In this document: positions 21,155-29,324 of the stretch, one piece after another
How positions within the stretch are numbered: the first letter of the stretch is position 1
How the letters are laid out: every line of letters begins with the position of its first letter
NCBI RefSeq assembly: GCF_008329645.1
Contig: NZ_CP043474.1
Location: forward strand, 4,526,001 to 4,590,000
Origin: Mycolicibacterium grossiae
GTDB taxonomy: Bacteria > Actinomycetota > Actinomycetes > Mycobacteriales > Mycobacteriaceae
DNA: 64,000 nucleotides
Direction: 5' to 3'
The notes under the pieces: model-generated
What the model was told of the DNA's origin: nothing
Database searches by the model: none
Seen by the model: the letters and a program-made list of their open reading frames with translations, nothing else
Program-made: the position numbers and the translations under genes

Positions 21155-22015
21155 GTGACAGACCTGCCCGAACTGCATGACCCCATCGTGGTCGCGGCCT
21201 TCGAGGGCTGGAACGACGCGGGCGATGCGGCGAGTGACGCGCTGGAGCACCTCGACGCGATCTGGGAGGCCGAGACGATCGTCGAGATCGACGACGAGGC
21301 CTACTACGACTACCAGGTCAATCGTCCGGTGATCCGGCAGATCGACGGCGTCACCCGCGAGCTGGTGTGGCCGTCGATGCGGATCTCGTACTGCCGGCCG
21401 CCGGGCAGCGACCGCGACATCGTCCTGATGCACGGCGTCGAGCCCAACATGCGCTGGCGGACGTTCTGCGCCGAGTTGCTGGCGATCGCCGACAAGCTCA
21501 ACGTCGACACCGTCGTGATCCTGGGGGCGCTGCTCGCCGACACCCCGCACACCCGGCCGGTGCCGGTGTCGGGCGCCGCCTACTCCCCCGAGTCGGCCAA
21601 GTACTTCGGCCTGGAGGAGACCCGGTACGAGGGCCCGACCGGCATCGCCGGGGTCTTCCAGGACGCGTGCGTGGCCGCCGGCATCCCCGCCGTCACCTTC
21701 TGGGCGGCGGTGCCGCACTACGTCTCGCAGCCGCCGAACCCGAAGGCCACCGTGGCGCTGCTGCGCCGGGTCGAGGACGTACTCGACATCGAGGTGCCGC
21801 TCGCCGATCTGCCGACCGCGGCCGAGGAGTGGGAGCAGGCCGTCACCGAGATGACCGCCGAGGACGAGGAGATCGCCGAGTACGTGCACTCCCTCGAGGA
21901 GCGCGGTGACGCCGAGGTCGACATGACCGAGGCGCTCGGCAAGATCGACGGCGATGCGCTGGCCGCCGAGTTCGAGCGCTACCTGCGCCGCCGCGGGCCC
22001 GGCTTCCGGGGCTGA
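21155..22015 (+). CDS. PAC2-family protein (proteasome assembly chaperone fold)
   Basis: This 286-residue protein is the Rv2125 equivalent. The PAC2 domain occupies about residues 10-230, with AFEGWNDAGDAASDAL near the start, VILGALLADTPHTRPVPV, and a Gly-rich GPTGIAGVFQDACVAAGIP segment. The C-terminal 50 residues are acidic and helical (AEEWEQAVTEMTAEDEE). Eukaryotic relatives assemble 20S proteasomes, and actinobacteria have proteasomes, but no role has been shown for this branch as far as I know. GTG 21155 is preferred to TTG 21152 because of the leaderless -10. The gene converges on the SDR gene with a 4-bp gap. Confidence 0.85.
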   Translation: MTDLPELHDPIVVAAFEGWNDAGDAASDALEHLDAIWEAETIVEIDDEAYYDYQVNRPVIRQIDGVTRELVWPSMRISYCRPPGSDRDIVLMHGVEPNMRWRTFCAELLAIADKLNVDTVVILGALLADTPHTRPVPVSGAAYSPESAKYFGLEETRYEGPTGIAGVFQDACVAAGIPAVTFWAAVPHYVSQPPNPKATVALLRRVEDVLDIEVPLADLPTAAEEWEQAVTEMTAEDEEIAEYVHSLEERGDAEVDMTEALGKIDGDALAAEFERYLRRRGPGFRG

Positions 22016-22019
22016 GCCG

Positions 22020-22919
22020 TCACGGAATGGTCGGCTTGGTCTTCTCGTCGCTCCAGGTGTGCGAGTACTGGCTGGTGGAACGGCCCAGCGCGGCGACCTC
22101 GGCGTCCATCTTCGGCAGCACGTCGGGCACGATCGCGCGCACCGGCAGTTCGCCGAGACGCGTCGACATCAGCGGCTTGAGCCAGCGCGCCACCGCGACC
22201 CACTCCGGGCAGAACACCCGCGACTTGCGCCGCTCGATGCCCTTGACGAACGCCTCGCCGCACTTCTCGACCGACGTCGTGGACGAGAGCGGGCCGGGCA
22301 GCCGGGACAGCATCTCGGCGAACGAACTGAGGTCCTTCTTGGTGTCGTTCACCATCGCGGTGTCGATCCACGACATGTGCGCCGAGCCGACGTCGACGCC
22401 CCGGTGGGCCACCTCGAGGCGCAGGGCGTTCGCGAACTGCTCGACGGCCGCCTTGGACGCGTTGTAGGGCGCCAGCCCGGGCGCGGCGGCGTACGCCGCG
22501 AGCGAGGACACGATCAGCACGTAACCGCGGCGGTCGATGACCGAGGGCAGCGCGGCCCGCACCGTGTGGAAGACCCCCAGCACGTTGATCTCCAGGAGGC
22601 GCTTGAACACCTGCGGGTCCACCTGCAGCACCGACCCGTAGCTCGCGATGCCGGCGTTGGCCACCACGACGTCGATGCCGCCGAACCGCTCGACGGCCGC
22701 GTCCACGGCGGCCTGCATGGCGGCGAGGTCGCGCACGTCGGCCACGGCGGTGAGCACGCGGTCGGTGCCGAGCGCCGCGGCGCGCTCGGCGAGCGCGTCG
22801 GCGTCCAGGTCGGTGAGCACGAGCCGCGCCCCCCGGGCGTGCAGTCGGCGCGCCACCTCCGCGCCGACGCCGGCGGCCCCGCCGGTGATGAGGACGACCT
22901 TGTCGCGAACTGAAGGCAT
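22020..22919 (-). CDS. Short-chain dehydrogenase/reductase (SDR)
   Basis: This 299-residue NAD(P)-dependent oxidoreductase corresponds to Rv2129c. The nucleotide motif TGGAAGVGAEVARR is at about residues 12-25. NAG appears in VVVANAGIASYG, the catalytic Ser in VLIVSSLAAY and the YxxxK in PYNASKAAVE. The C-terminal extension past the classical SDR core (about 230-299) is typical of the mycobacterial branch. ATG 22919 is preferred over the longer open frame because a TACGTT -10 lies 7 nt upstream. The substrate is unknown. Confidence 0.87.
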   Translation of the reverse strand: MPSVRDKVVLITGGAAGVGAEVARRLHARGARLVLTDLDADALAERAAALGTDRVLTAVADVRDLAAMQAAVDAAVERFGGIDVVVANAGIASYGSVLQVDPQVFKRLLEINVLGVFHTVRAALPSVIDRRGYVLIVSSLAAYAAAPGLAPYNASKAAVEQFANALRLEVAHRGVDVGSAHMSWIDTAMVNDTKKDLSSFAEMLSRLPGPLSSTTSVEKCGEAFVKGIERRKSRVFCPEWVAVARWLKPLMSTRLGELPVRAIVPDVLPKMDAEVAALGRSTSQYSHTWSDEKTKPTIP

Positions 22920-22926
22920 GCGCGAA

Positions 22927-22932
22927 AACGTA
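22927..22932 (-). promoter_or_regulatory. Leaderless -10 element for the SDR gene
   Basis: On the minus strand TACGTT is followed by 7 nt and then ATG 22919. There is no Shine-Dalgarno. The layout matches the leaderless pattern of several neighbours. Confidence 0.5.
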
Positions 22933-22974
22933 CTGCACCGCGGCCGCCGGGAGTAGCCGCGAGGGGGCGCCGTC

Positions 22975-24216
22975 CTACAGCGCGATGCCCAGCAGCGCGT
23001 CGACCGCCGTGGCGACGGTGCGTGGCGCGGCCGCGTCGTGCCCGCCGTAGGTGAGCGCATCGGTCGCCCAACCGTCAAGCGCGGCAAGCGCTTTGGGCGT
23101 GTCGAGGTCATCGGCGAGGTACTGGCGCACCCGCGCGACGACGTCGGCGGCGTCCGGTCCGGCGGGCAACGCGGTCGCTTCGCGCCACCGGGCGAGTCGG
23201 GTGCGGGCCTCGTCGAGCACGGCGTCGCTCCAGGACCGGTCCTCGCGGTAGTGCCCGGCGAACAGGCCCAGCCGGATCGCGGCGGGGTCGACGCCGTCTG
23301 CGCGCAACCGTGACACCAGCACCAGGTTGCCGCGGCTCTTGCTCATCTTGTGGCCGTCCCAGCCAATCATGCCGCCGTGCACGTAGTGCCGTGCGAAGCG
23401 GCGCTCCCCCGTGACGGACTCGGCGTGCGCGGCGGAGAACTCGTGGTGCGGGAAGACGAGGTCGCTGCCGCCGCCCTGGACGTCGAGGTCCGTGCCGATG
23501 CGGGTGAGCGCGATTGCCGCACACTCGACGTGCCACCCCGGCCGGCCCGGCCCGAACGGCGAGGGCCAGCTCGGTTCCCCCGGGCGCTCGGCGCGCCACA
23601 GCAGCGCGTCGAGCGGGTCGGACTTGCCTGCCCGGTCCGGGTCGCCGCCGCGCTCGCCGAACAGCGTCAGCATGGTGTCGCGGTCGTAGCCCGATTCGTA
23701 GCCGAACTGCAAGGTGGCGTCGGCGCGGAAGTACACGTCGGGATGACCGTCGCCCGCGTCCACGACGTAGGCGGCACCGGACGCCAACATCTTCTCCACC
23801 AGCTCGACGACCTCGGCGATGGCGTCGGTGGCGGCGACGTAGTCGTGCGGCGGCAGCACCCGCAGCGCCGCCATGTCCTCGCGGAACAGTTGCGTTTCGC
23901 GATCGCCGAGGGCCCGCCAGTCGACACCGTCGCGGGCGGCGCGCTCGAACAGCGGGTCGTCGACGTCGGTCACGTTCTGCACGTAGTGCACCCGGCGGCC
24001 CGAGTCCAGCCACAGCCGGTACACCAGGTCGAAGGCCAGGTAGGTGGCGGCGTGGCCGAGGTGGGTGGCGTCGTACGGCGTGATGCCGCAGACGTACATC
24101 GAGGCCGTGTCCCCCGTCGTGACGGGCCGCACCTGACGGTCGGCGCTGTCGTACAGCCGCAGTTCCGGGCCACGGCCCGGCAACTCCGGTACGTGCGGCG
24201 CGGGCCAGGAGTGCAT
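22975..24216 (-). CDS. mshC: L-cysteine:1D-myo-inositol 2-amino-2-deoxy-alpha-D-glucopyranoside ligase MshC
   Basis: MshC ligates cysteine to GlcN-inositol using ATP, the penultimate step of mycothiol synthesis. It is a cysteinyl-tRNA synthetase paralogue of 413 residues (414 in M. tuberculosis). The HIGH-like motif is TPYDATHLGHAATY (about 44-57). Zinc and cysteine recognition residues include Cys43 in MYVCGITPY, PGWHVECAA and FPHHEFSAAH. The KMSKS loop is HKMSKSRGN. It lacks the anticodon-binding domain of CysS, as expected. ATG 24216 has no ribosome site but has a leaderless -10. The gene lies between the SDR gene and cysQ, as in M. tuberculosis. Confidence 0.97.
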   Translation of the reverse strand: MHSWPAPHVPELPGRGPELRLYDSADRQVRPVTTGDTASMYVCGITPYDATHLGHAATYLAFDLVYRLWLDSGRRVHYVQNVTDVDDPLFERAARDGVDWRALGDRETQLFREDMAALRVLPPHDYVAATDAIAEVVELVEKMLASGAAYVVDAGDGHPDVYFRADATLQFGYESGYDRDTMLTLFGERGGDPDRAGKSDPLDALLWRAERPGEPSWPSPFGPGRPGWHVECAAIALTRIGTDLDVQGGGSDLVFPHHEFSAAHAESVTGERRFARHYVHGGMIGWDGHKMSKSRGNLVLVSRLRADGVDPAAIRLGLFAGHYREDRSWSDAVLDEARTRLARWREATALPAGPDAADVVARVRQYLADDLDTPKALAALDGWATDALTYGGHDAAAPRTVATAVDALLGIAL

Positions 24217-24223
24217 GGCTGAA

Positions 24224-24229
24224 ACTCTA
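24224..24229 (-). promoter_or_regulatory. mshC: Leaderless -10 element for mshC
   Basis: On the minus strand TAGAGT (24229-24224) is followed by 7 nt and ATG 24216. No ribosome site precedes the ATG. Confidence 0.5.
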
Positions 24230-24357
24230 GGGTTCACGGCGGACTGGGCGCGTGCGGGGGTGAGCGCGTTCACCGGCGGACTCCCATCGGTTGGTCATTC
24301 GACGTCCAACGACACCGCGCGCCGCGATTTGATTCCCGCCGGGCGTGACGGCGGGCG

Positions 24358-25146
24358 TCACCAGATGGAGCGGATGCCCTCGAGCAGCGTGTCGGCCAGC
24401 TCGGGCCGGCACATCAGCAGGTCCGGCAGGTAGGGGTCGGGACGGTTGTAGAGCAGCGGCGACCCGTCGATGCGCGACGCATGCAGTCCGGCGGCGCGCA
24501 CCACGCCGGCCGGTGCGGCCGAGTCCCACTCCCACTGCCCGCCGGCGTGGATGTAGGCGTCGACGTCGCCGCGCACGACGGCCATCGCCTTCGCGCCCGC
24601 CGAGCCGATGCCGATCAACTCGACGTCGAGGACGTCGCGTAGCCACCACAGCACCGTCGGCGGGCGGTGCCTGCTGGTCGCGATGCGGATCGGCCCGGGT
24701 TCGCGCGGCGGCGGGCCGGTCACGGTGTCGGTGCGGTAGACCGTGCCGACGGCCGGCAGTCCGACGACGGCATCGGTGATGCCGCCGTGTCCGGCCCCGT
24801 CATGGTCGCGCCCGTCGTCTGCGGGCCCGCCGTGGCGCTGCCACAGCGCGATGTGCACCGCCCAGTCGACGCGGCCGGGCAGGGAGAACTCGCGGGTGCC
24901 GTCCACCGGGTCGACGATCCACACCCGGTCCGCCCGGATCCGCGCGAGGTCGTCGGCGGCCTCCTCGCTCAGCACGGCGTCGTCGGGCCGCTCTTCGCGC
25001 AAGCGCCGCAGGATGAAGTCGTTCGCCTGCCGGTCACCGAGGTCGCCGAGGTCGTACGGGTGGGCGAACCCGACCTCCTCCCGGAGGGCCACCAGCAGTG
25101 CGCCGGCCTCCTCCGCCACCTGCGCGGCCAGGGCCGCGTCGGTCAC
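24358..25146 (-). CDS. cysQ: 3'-phosphoadenosine 5'-phosphate phosphatase CysQ
   Basis: CysQ removes the 3'-phosphate from PAP (and can act on inositol-1-phosphate and fructose-1,6-bisphosphate), recycling the by-product of sulfation. It belongs to the lithium-sensitive inositol monophosphatase fold. The metal site is visible as LSEEAADD (about 59-66) and WIVDPVDGTREFS (about 76-88). A later WEWDSAAPAGVVRAAG closes the site. Length is 262 (267 in M. tuberculosis). The start is GTG 25146, overlapping the upstream gene by 4 bp, so it is co-translated with the GyrA-like/GNAT protein. Confidence 0.94.
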   Translation of the reverse strand: MTDAALAAQVAEEAGALLVALREEVGFAHPYDLGDLGDRQANDFILRRLREERPDDAVLSEEAADDLARIRADRVWIVDPVDGTREFSLPGRVDWAVHIALWQRHGGPADDGRDHDGAGHGGITDAVVGLPAVGTVYRTDTVTGPPPREPGPIRIATSRHRPPTVLWWLRDVLDVELIGIGSAGAKAMAVVRGDVDAYIHAGGQWEWDSAAPAGVVRAAGLHASRIDGSPLLYNRPDPYLPDLLMCRPELADTLLEGIRSIW

Positions 25147-25808
25147 CGCGGCGTCGCGCCGGGTGCCCGGACCACCATCGGCACGGCCGGGAAGTAGGCC
25201 GCCATCTCCGAGCGGCAGCGACGCAGCGCGGCGGTGCCGTACCCGCAGTGGCGGTGGTCGGGATGAATCCAGATCCGCACGTTGACCTCGCCGCCGACGA
25301 GTTCGCCGAACACCATGCCGACCTTCTGGGACGACTCCTCGGCCACGAACCAGACGGCCTCCTCGGCCGACACCCGGGCGAGCGCGGCGGCGATCTCGTC
25401 GTCCAGGCTGCCTGCCGGCCCACCCGAGCCGTCGCCGGACGCGCCGACGTCCTGGGTGCGGGCGGCGAACACGTCGCGGTCCTCGGCACCGGAGAACGGC
25501 CGCAGCGTCAGGCCCTCGCCGGAGCTGGCAGGCCGATCGGCGAAGGTGAACGTCAGTTGCTTGTTGAGGTCGTCGAGTTCCTGGGCGATGCGGCGACGGG
25601 AGTCGCGGGTCAGCCGATCGAACTGCATGGCCATCACCGCCTCGCCACCGAGGTGCGACGTGCCGAGCAGCTTGGCGATCGCCTCGACGGCGGCGGCCTT
25701 GTCGTCGGCCTCGACGATCACGTCGAGCACCTCGTGCCTGCGGTCGAGTGCCTTCTGGAGGGCATCGGTGATCTCGCGGCGGGCGGCAGCCCGGTCATGA
25801 TCGGTCAT
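25143..25808 (-). CDS. GyrA coiled-coil-like plus GNAT acetyltransferase protein
   Basis: This is a 221-residue two-part protein. Residues about 15-90 read like the GyrA/ParC helical segment just before the beta-pinwheel (DRRHEVLDVIVEADDKAAAV, then VMAMQFDRLTRDSRRRIAQEL). In GyrA that region reads ILDMRLxRLT. Residues about 97-215 look like a GNAT acetyltransferase, with acetyl-CoA motif HRHCGYGTA at 185-193. A Gly/Ser linker lies near 122-134. ATG 25808 is chosen because TACGCT sits 6 nt upstream. It is the first gene of a pair with cysQ. I do not know a studied ortholog and no substrate can be inferred. Confidence 0.6.
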   Translation of the reverse strand: MTDHDRAAARREITDALQKALDRRHEVLDVIVEADDKAAAVEAIAKLLGTSHLGGEAVMAMQFDRLTRDSRRRIAQELDDLNKQLTFTFADRPASSGEGLTLRPFSGAEDRDVFAARTQDVGASGDGSGGPAGSLDDEIAAALARVSAEEAVWFVAEESSQKVGMVFGELVGGEVNVRIWIHPDHRHCGYGTAALRRCRSEMAAYFPAVPMVVRAPGATPR

Positions 25809-25814
25809 CGGGCC

Positions 25815-25820
25815 AGCGTA
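25815..25820 (-). promoter_or_regulatory. Leaderless -10 element for the GyrA-like/GNAT-cysQ pair
   Basis: On the minus strand TACGCT (25820-25815) is followed by 6 nt and ATG 25808, with no ribosome site. Confidence 0.5.
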
Positions 25821-25843
25821 GAACACTCACCCGCGCCGGCGGC

Positions 25844-26725
25844 TCAGAACGCCGGCCACGGGATGGGCCGGTGCCGGTCGGGCGTCGGCATGACCGGGTT
25901 GGCAAGCAGCGCAACGGTTCTGGACCGCAGGGCGGCAACCTCGTCGCGCGTGACGTGCGCGCGCATTTCGTCGGCCAGGTCACCGCGGAGCGCGTCGCGC
26001 AGGGCGGCCACCCGGGCCAGCAGCTCGTCGTCGACGGGCTTGCCCGCCCAGCCCCACAGCACGGTGCGCAGCTTGTCCTCGGCGTGCAGGCTCACGCCGT
26101 GATCGACGCCGTACACCCGGCCGTCGACCCCGGCGAGGATGTGGCCACCCTTGCGGTCGGCGTTGTTGATCAGCACGTCGAACACCGCCATCCGGTGCAG
26201 CCGGGGGTCGTCGGCGTGCACCAGGGTGACCTCGTCACCGTGGTAGTCGTAGGCCTGCAGGATGGGCAGGTAACCGGGCGGGATGCGGCCCGCGGGCACC
26301 AGGTCGACCAGGTCCGGCCCCGGATCGGGTTCAGCAGTGGGCTCGTCCGAGAGATCGTCGTCGGGGTCTTCTTCGGCGGACGGCTCGTCGTCCCCGGACA
26401 GGACGTCGCCCGGTTGGTCGACCCAGCGCTGCACCATGCCCGGGCCGGCCGGCCCGTCGCGCACCACGGTGAGCGGCACGACGTCCCAGCCGAGCGCCGC
26501 GGACACCAGGTAGGCGCCGTACTCCCGGCCGGCCAGCGTGCCGTCGGGGAAGTCCCACAGCGGCGCCTCGCCGGCGACGGGCTTGTAGACGCAGTGGACG
26601 GAGGTCTGGTCGAGCACGGCCTCGCACAGGAACGTCGCGTTGCTGGCCGAGCGGATGCGGCCGAGCACCGTCAGCTCACCGCAGACCAGGACGTCGCGCG
26701 CGGCGGTCTCAGAGTTCGGGTTCAT
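25844..26725 (-). CDS. SCO1664-family (PI3/4-kinase-like) protein
   Basis: This 293-residue actinobacterial protein is of the SCO1664 family and equivalent to Rv2133c. The fold is related to phosphatidylinositol 3/4-kinases and HipA. Visible pieces are VYKPVAGEAPLWDFP (ATP-lysine region, about 47-61), REYGAYLVS, FDVLINNADRKGGH (catalytic loop, about 183-196) and VYGVDHGVSLH (metal Asp region). An acidic Asp/Glu/Pro insert at about 107-141 is probably a disordered loop. ATG 26725 overlaps the DUF3090 gene by 17 bp. Substrate and activity are unknown. Confidence 0.8.
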   Translation of the reverse strand: MNPNSETAARDVLVCGELTVLGRIRSASNATFLCEAVLDQTSVHCVYKPVAGEAPLWDFPDGTLAGREYGAYLVSAALGWDVVPLTVVRDGPAGPGMVQRWVDQPGDVLSGDDEPSAEEDPDDDLSDEPTAEPDPGPDLVDLVPAGRIPPGYLPILQAYDYHGDEVTLVHADDPRLHRMAVFDVLINNADRKGGHILAGVDGRVYGVDHGVSLHAEDKLRTVLWGWAGKPVDDELLARVAALRDALRGDLADEMRAHVTRDEVAALRSRTVALLANPVMPTPDRHRPIPWPAF

Positions 26726-27296
26726 CGTCTCCCGCGCCGAGCGCACCGCGCCGGTAGCCGTTGGTCCGGACGCAGATGTGCCCGGCCGGGTCGAGGGGCT
26801 CGTCGCACAGCGGGCACGGCGGGCGGCCCGCCGAGATGACGCGGTTGGAACGGGCGGCGAACTGGCGCGCCGACTCGGGGCTGAGGAACACCCGGACCGC
26901 GTCGGGCCCGTCCTCGGCGTCGTCGAGCACCACAGACGCGTCGAACTCGGTCTCGGAGACGGCGAGCAGTTCGACCACCACCGTCTGCGCCTCGGAGTCC
27001 CAACCGAGCCCCATGGTGCCGACGCGGAACTCGGCGTCCACCGGCATCACCAGCGGGCTGAGGTCGTCGACGTCGTCGACCTCGGGCGGGATCGGCGTGC
27101 CGAAGCGGCGGTTGATCTCGAGCAGCAGCGCCGAGATGCGTTCGGCGAGCACGGCGACCTGCTGCTTCTCCAGCATCACCGACACCACCCGCTTGTCGTG
27201 GACCGCCTGCAGATAGAACGTCCGGTTCCCCGGTTGCCCGACGGTCCCGGCCACGAAGCGGTCGGGTGAGCGGAAGACGTGAATCGAGCGGGTCAT
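26709..27296 (-). CDS. DUF3090 family protein
   Basis: This 195-residue protein has the same length as its Rv2134c equivalent. It starts MTRSIHVFRSPDRFVAGTVG and ends in a probable zinc knuckle, CPLCDEPLDPAGHIC, followed by a basic patch. DUF3090 and SCO1664 genes are neighbours throughout actinobacteria and overlap here, which suggests a shared pathway. GGAAAGG lies just upstream of ATG 27296. The function is unknown; with the next gene it forms a conserved trio. Confidence 0.85.
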   Translation of the reverse strand: MTRSIHVFRSPDRFVAGTVGQPGNRTFYLQAVHDKRVVSVMLEKQQVAVLAERISALLLEINRRFGTPIPPEVDDVDDLSPLVMPVDAEFRVGTMGLGWDSEAQTVVVELLAVSETEFDASVVLDDAEDGPDAVRVFLSPESARQFAARSNRVISAGRPPCPLCDEPLDPAGHICVRTNGYRRGALGAGDDEPEL

Positions 27297-27363
27297 GGCC
27301 TTTCCAAAATACCGGTAAGCGGCGGCGCTGCCGCAATTCGCACGGCCCGCGGTCGTCGGGTGA

Positions 27364-28065
27364 TCAGTCGGTGCTGCCACCCACGACGGCATCCGTCGCC
27401 GCCACCTCGCCGTCGGCGGCGGGCGTGGGAGGGGGCGGGGTGAGCGCCGAGGTGAGTCCGGCGCCGGTGTGGTTGACGTGCAGGACGAACGGACGGACGG
27501 CGGTGTAGCGCACGACGCTCATCGAGGCCGGGTCGGCGGTGATGCGCTGGAAGCCGTCGAGATGCACCCCGAGCGCGTCGGCCAGCACGGCCTTGATGAC
27601 GTCGCCGTGCGTGCACGCCACCCACAGCGCGTCGCCGCCGTGGCGTTCGGCCAGCAGCCGGTCGTGCTCGCGGACCGCACGCACCGCGCGGTGCTGCACG
27701 TCGGCGAGTCCTTCCCCTCCCGGGAAGACGGCGGCGCTGGGCTGCTGCTGGACCACGGCCCACAGCGGCTCCTTGACGAGATCGCCGATCTTGCGGCCGG
27801 TCCACTCGCCGTAGTCGACCTCGACCAGCCCGTCCTCGACGACCGGGTCGAGCCCGAGCGCGGCCGCCAGCGGCTCGACCGTGCGGGCACACCGCAGCAG
27901 CGGCGAGCGCACGATCGCCCGCACCGGGAGGTCGCCGATGCGCTCGACCACGGTCCGGGCCTGTTCGGCGCCCTTCTCGTCGAGGTCGACGCCCTCGGAC
28001 CGCCCGGCGAGGGTGTGCGCGGTGTTCGACGTGGACCGGCCGTGCCGGAGCAGGATGACGGTCAC
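27364..28065 (-). CDS. Histidine phosphatase superfamily (MSMEG/Rv2135c-type) protein
   Basis: This 233-residue cytoplasmic histidine phosphatase is often labelled phosphoglycerate mutase. The catalytic LLRHGRS has His8, with Arg7 and Arg in SPLLRCARTVEPL. Glu-containing EVDYGEWTGRK is present, and the second His sits in CTHGDVIKAVL. The C-terminal Pro/Ala/Asp-rich tail (about 205-233) is variable. The M. tuberculosis homologue has been reported as a phosphatase as I recall; the physiological substrate is unclear. GTG 28065 overlaps the uppP stop by 4 bp. Confidence 0.85.
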   Translation of the reverse strand: MTVILLRHGRSTSNTAHTLAGRSEGVDLDEKGAEQARTVVERIGDLPVRAIVRSPLLRCARTVEPLAAALGLDPVVEDGLVEVDYGEWTGRKIGDLVKEPLWAVVQQQPSAAVFPGGEGLADVQHRAVRAVREHDRLLAERHGGDALWVACTHGDVIKAVLADALGVHLDGFQRITADPASMSVVRYTAVRPFVLHVNHTGAGLTSALTPPPPTPAADGEVAATDAVVGGSTD

Positions 28066-28901
28066 TGGGCGGCCAGCACGCCGGTGCTCAGCAGGACCAG
28101 CACGGTGACGCCCACGATGATCCGGTAGCCGACGAACCAGTACATGCTGTGCCGGACCAGGAACTTGAGGAACCACGCGATCGCGGCGTAGCCGACCACG
28201 AAGGCGATGACCGTGCCGACGAGGAGTTGCAGGCCGGTCGCGCTCTGTCCGGCACCCTCGGGGTGGAAGGCGTCCGGCAGCGAGAACAACCCGGAGGCCA
28301 GCACCGCCGGGATGGCCAGCAGGAAGCCGAACCGCGCGGCGGCCTCCCGCTTCTGGCCGAGGAAGAGGCCTGCGCTGATCGTCACACCGGACCGGGACAC
28401 GCCCGGGATGAGCGCCAGCGCCTGCGACGTGCCGACGATCAGGCTGTCCTTCCAGGTGAAGTCGCGGATCTCGCGGGTCTGCCTGCCGACGTACTCGGCG
28501 GCGGCGATCACGGCGGAGAAGACGATCAGCGCGGTCGCGATGATCCACAGGTTGCGGATGTCGTCTCGGATGTAGTGCTTGAAGGCGAGTCCGGCGACGG
28601 CGATCGGGATCGTGCCGAGGATCACCCACCAGCCCAACCAGTAGTCGGCGGTGCGCTTGGCCGCGTCGAAGAGCCCGGCGAACCAGGCCGAGAGGATGCG
28701 GGCGATGTCACGGGCGAAGTAGATGAGCACCGCGATCTCGGTGCCGATCTGGATGACGGCGGTGAACGACGCGCCCGCGTCGCGGCCGAAGAACGCCTGG
28801 GACACGATCGCGAGGTGGCCCGAGGACGAGACCGGCAGGAACTCCGTCAGGCCCTGCACCACCGACAACACCACCACCTGCAGCCACGACACGTCGTTCA
28901 C
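28062..28901 (-). CDS. uppP: Undecaprenyl-diphosphatase UppP (BacA)
   Basis: UppP is an integral membrane phosphatase that recycles the C55 (decaprenyl in mycobacteria) pyrophosphate carrier of cell-wall synthesis, and over-production gives bacitracin resistance. Length is 279 with about eight transmembrane segments. Motifs are QGLTEFLPVSSSGHL (about 17-31) with the catalytic Glu, and the matching inverted-repeat motif SQALALIPGVSRSG with the catalytic Arg. The start is GTG 28901, with a TACGGT -10 8 nt upstream and no ribosome site. It overlaps the phosphatase gene by 4 bp. Confidence 0.96.
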   Translation of the reverse strand: MNDVSWLQVVVLSVVQGLTEFLPVSSSGHLAIVSQAFFGRDAGASFTAVIQIGTEIAVLIYFARDIARILSAWFAGLFDAAKRTADYWLGWWVILGTIPIAVAGLAFKHYIRDDIRNLWIIATALIVFSAVIAAAEYVGRQTREIRDFTWKDSLIVGTSQALALIPGVSRSGVTISAGLFLGQKREAAARFGFLLAIPAVLASGLFSLPDAFHPEGAGQSATGLQLLVGTVIAFVVGYAAIAWFLKFLVRHSMYWFVGYRIIVGVTVLVLLSTGVLAAQ

Positions 28902-28909
28902 GGGAGAAG

Positions 28910-28915
28910 ACCGTA
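28910..28915 (-). promoter_or_regulatory. uppP: Leaderless -10 element for uppP
   Basis: On the minus strand TACGGT (28915-28910) is followed by 8 nt and GTG 28901. The spacing is one or two nt longer than in the neighbouring cases. Confidence 0.4.
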
Positions 28916-28930
28916 CCGCGCGGACCTGCG

Positions 28931-29242
28931 TCAGCGATGTGAGCGCGGCACCGGTTGCGCGTCGGACACGGCGTCGCGGACCGCAGCGCCGAGACTGCGC
29001 TCGTCGGTGAGGTCCACGTGGGAGAGGTCGCGGGTGGCGGTGGCCACCACGTCCTCGGCCTGCGGGACCAGCGCGCGCAACCGCAGGCGGTACACCTCGA
29101 CCAGCAGCGTCTGCCGCTCGACGTGGAACGAGAAGGAGCGGCCGTCACCGACCGAGCCGAAGCCGCTGGCGTGCAGACCGGTGGAGATGTCCTCGATCAC
29201 GAACTGGTCGTGGTCGACGTCCCGATTCGCCACGACGCTCAT
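28931..29242 (-). CDS. Conserved hypothetical protein (Rv2137c-like)
   Basis: This small soluble protein has 103 residues. It begins with MSVVANRDVDHDQFVIEDI, has a central beta-rich part (SFHVERQTLLVEVYRLRLRALV) and ends in a polar tail. No catalytic motif or membrane segment is visible. Position between uppP and lppL matches Rv2137c. ATG 29242 has TAGGGT 6 nt upstream, a leaderless pattern. I cannot assign a function. Confidence 0.72.
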   Translation of the reverse strand: MSVVANRDVDHDQFVIEDISTGLHASGFGSVGDGRSFSFHVERQTLLVEVYRLRLRALVPQAEDVVATATRDLSHVDLTDERSLGAAVRDAVSDAQPVPRSHR

Positions 29243-29248
29243 GCCGGC

Positions 29249-29254
29249 ACCCTA
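29249..29254 (-). promoter_or_regulatory. Leaderless -10 element for the Rv2137c-like gene
   Basis: On the minus strand TAGGGT (29254-29249) is followed by 6 nt and ATG 29242, with no ribosome site. Confidence 0.5.
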
Positions 29255-29312
29255 CCCACGCTGCGCGCCGAACCGGGCCCGTACGCGGCCGATCTCCGAC
29301 CCGCGACGTGCC

Positions 29313-29318
29313 TACACT
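29313..29318 (+). promoter_or_regulatory. lppL: Candidate -10 element for lppL
   Basis: TACACT is followed by 6 nt and TTG 29325, the more upstream of two candidate lppL starts. If transcription starts there, the mRNA would be leaderless with a UUG start, which is uncommon. Confidence 0.35.
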
Positions 29319-29324
29319 TGCCGG

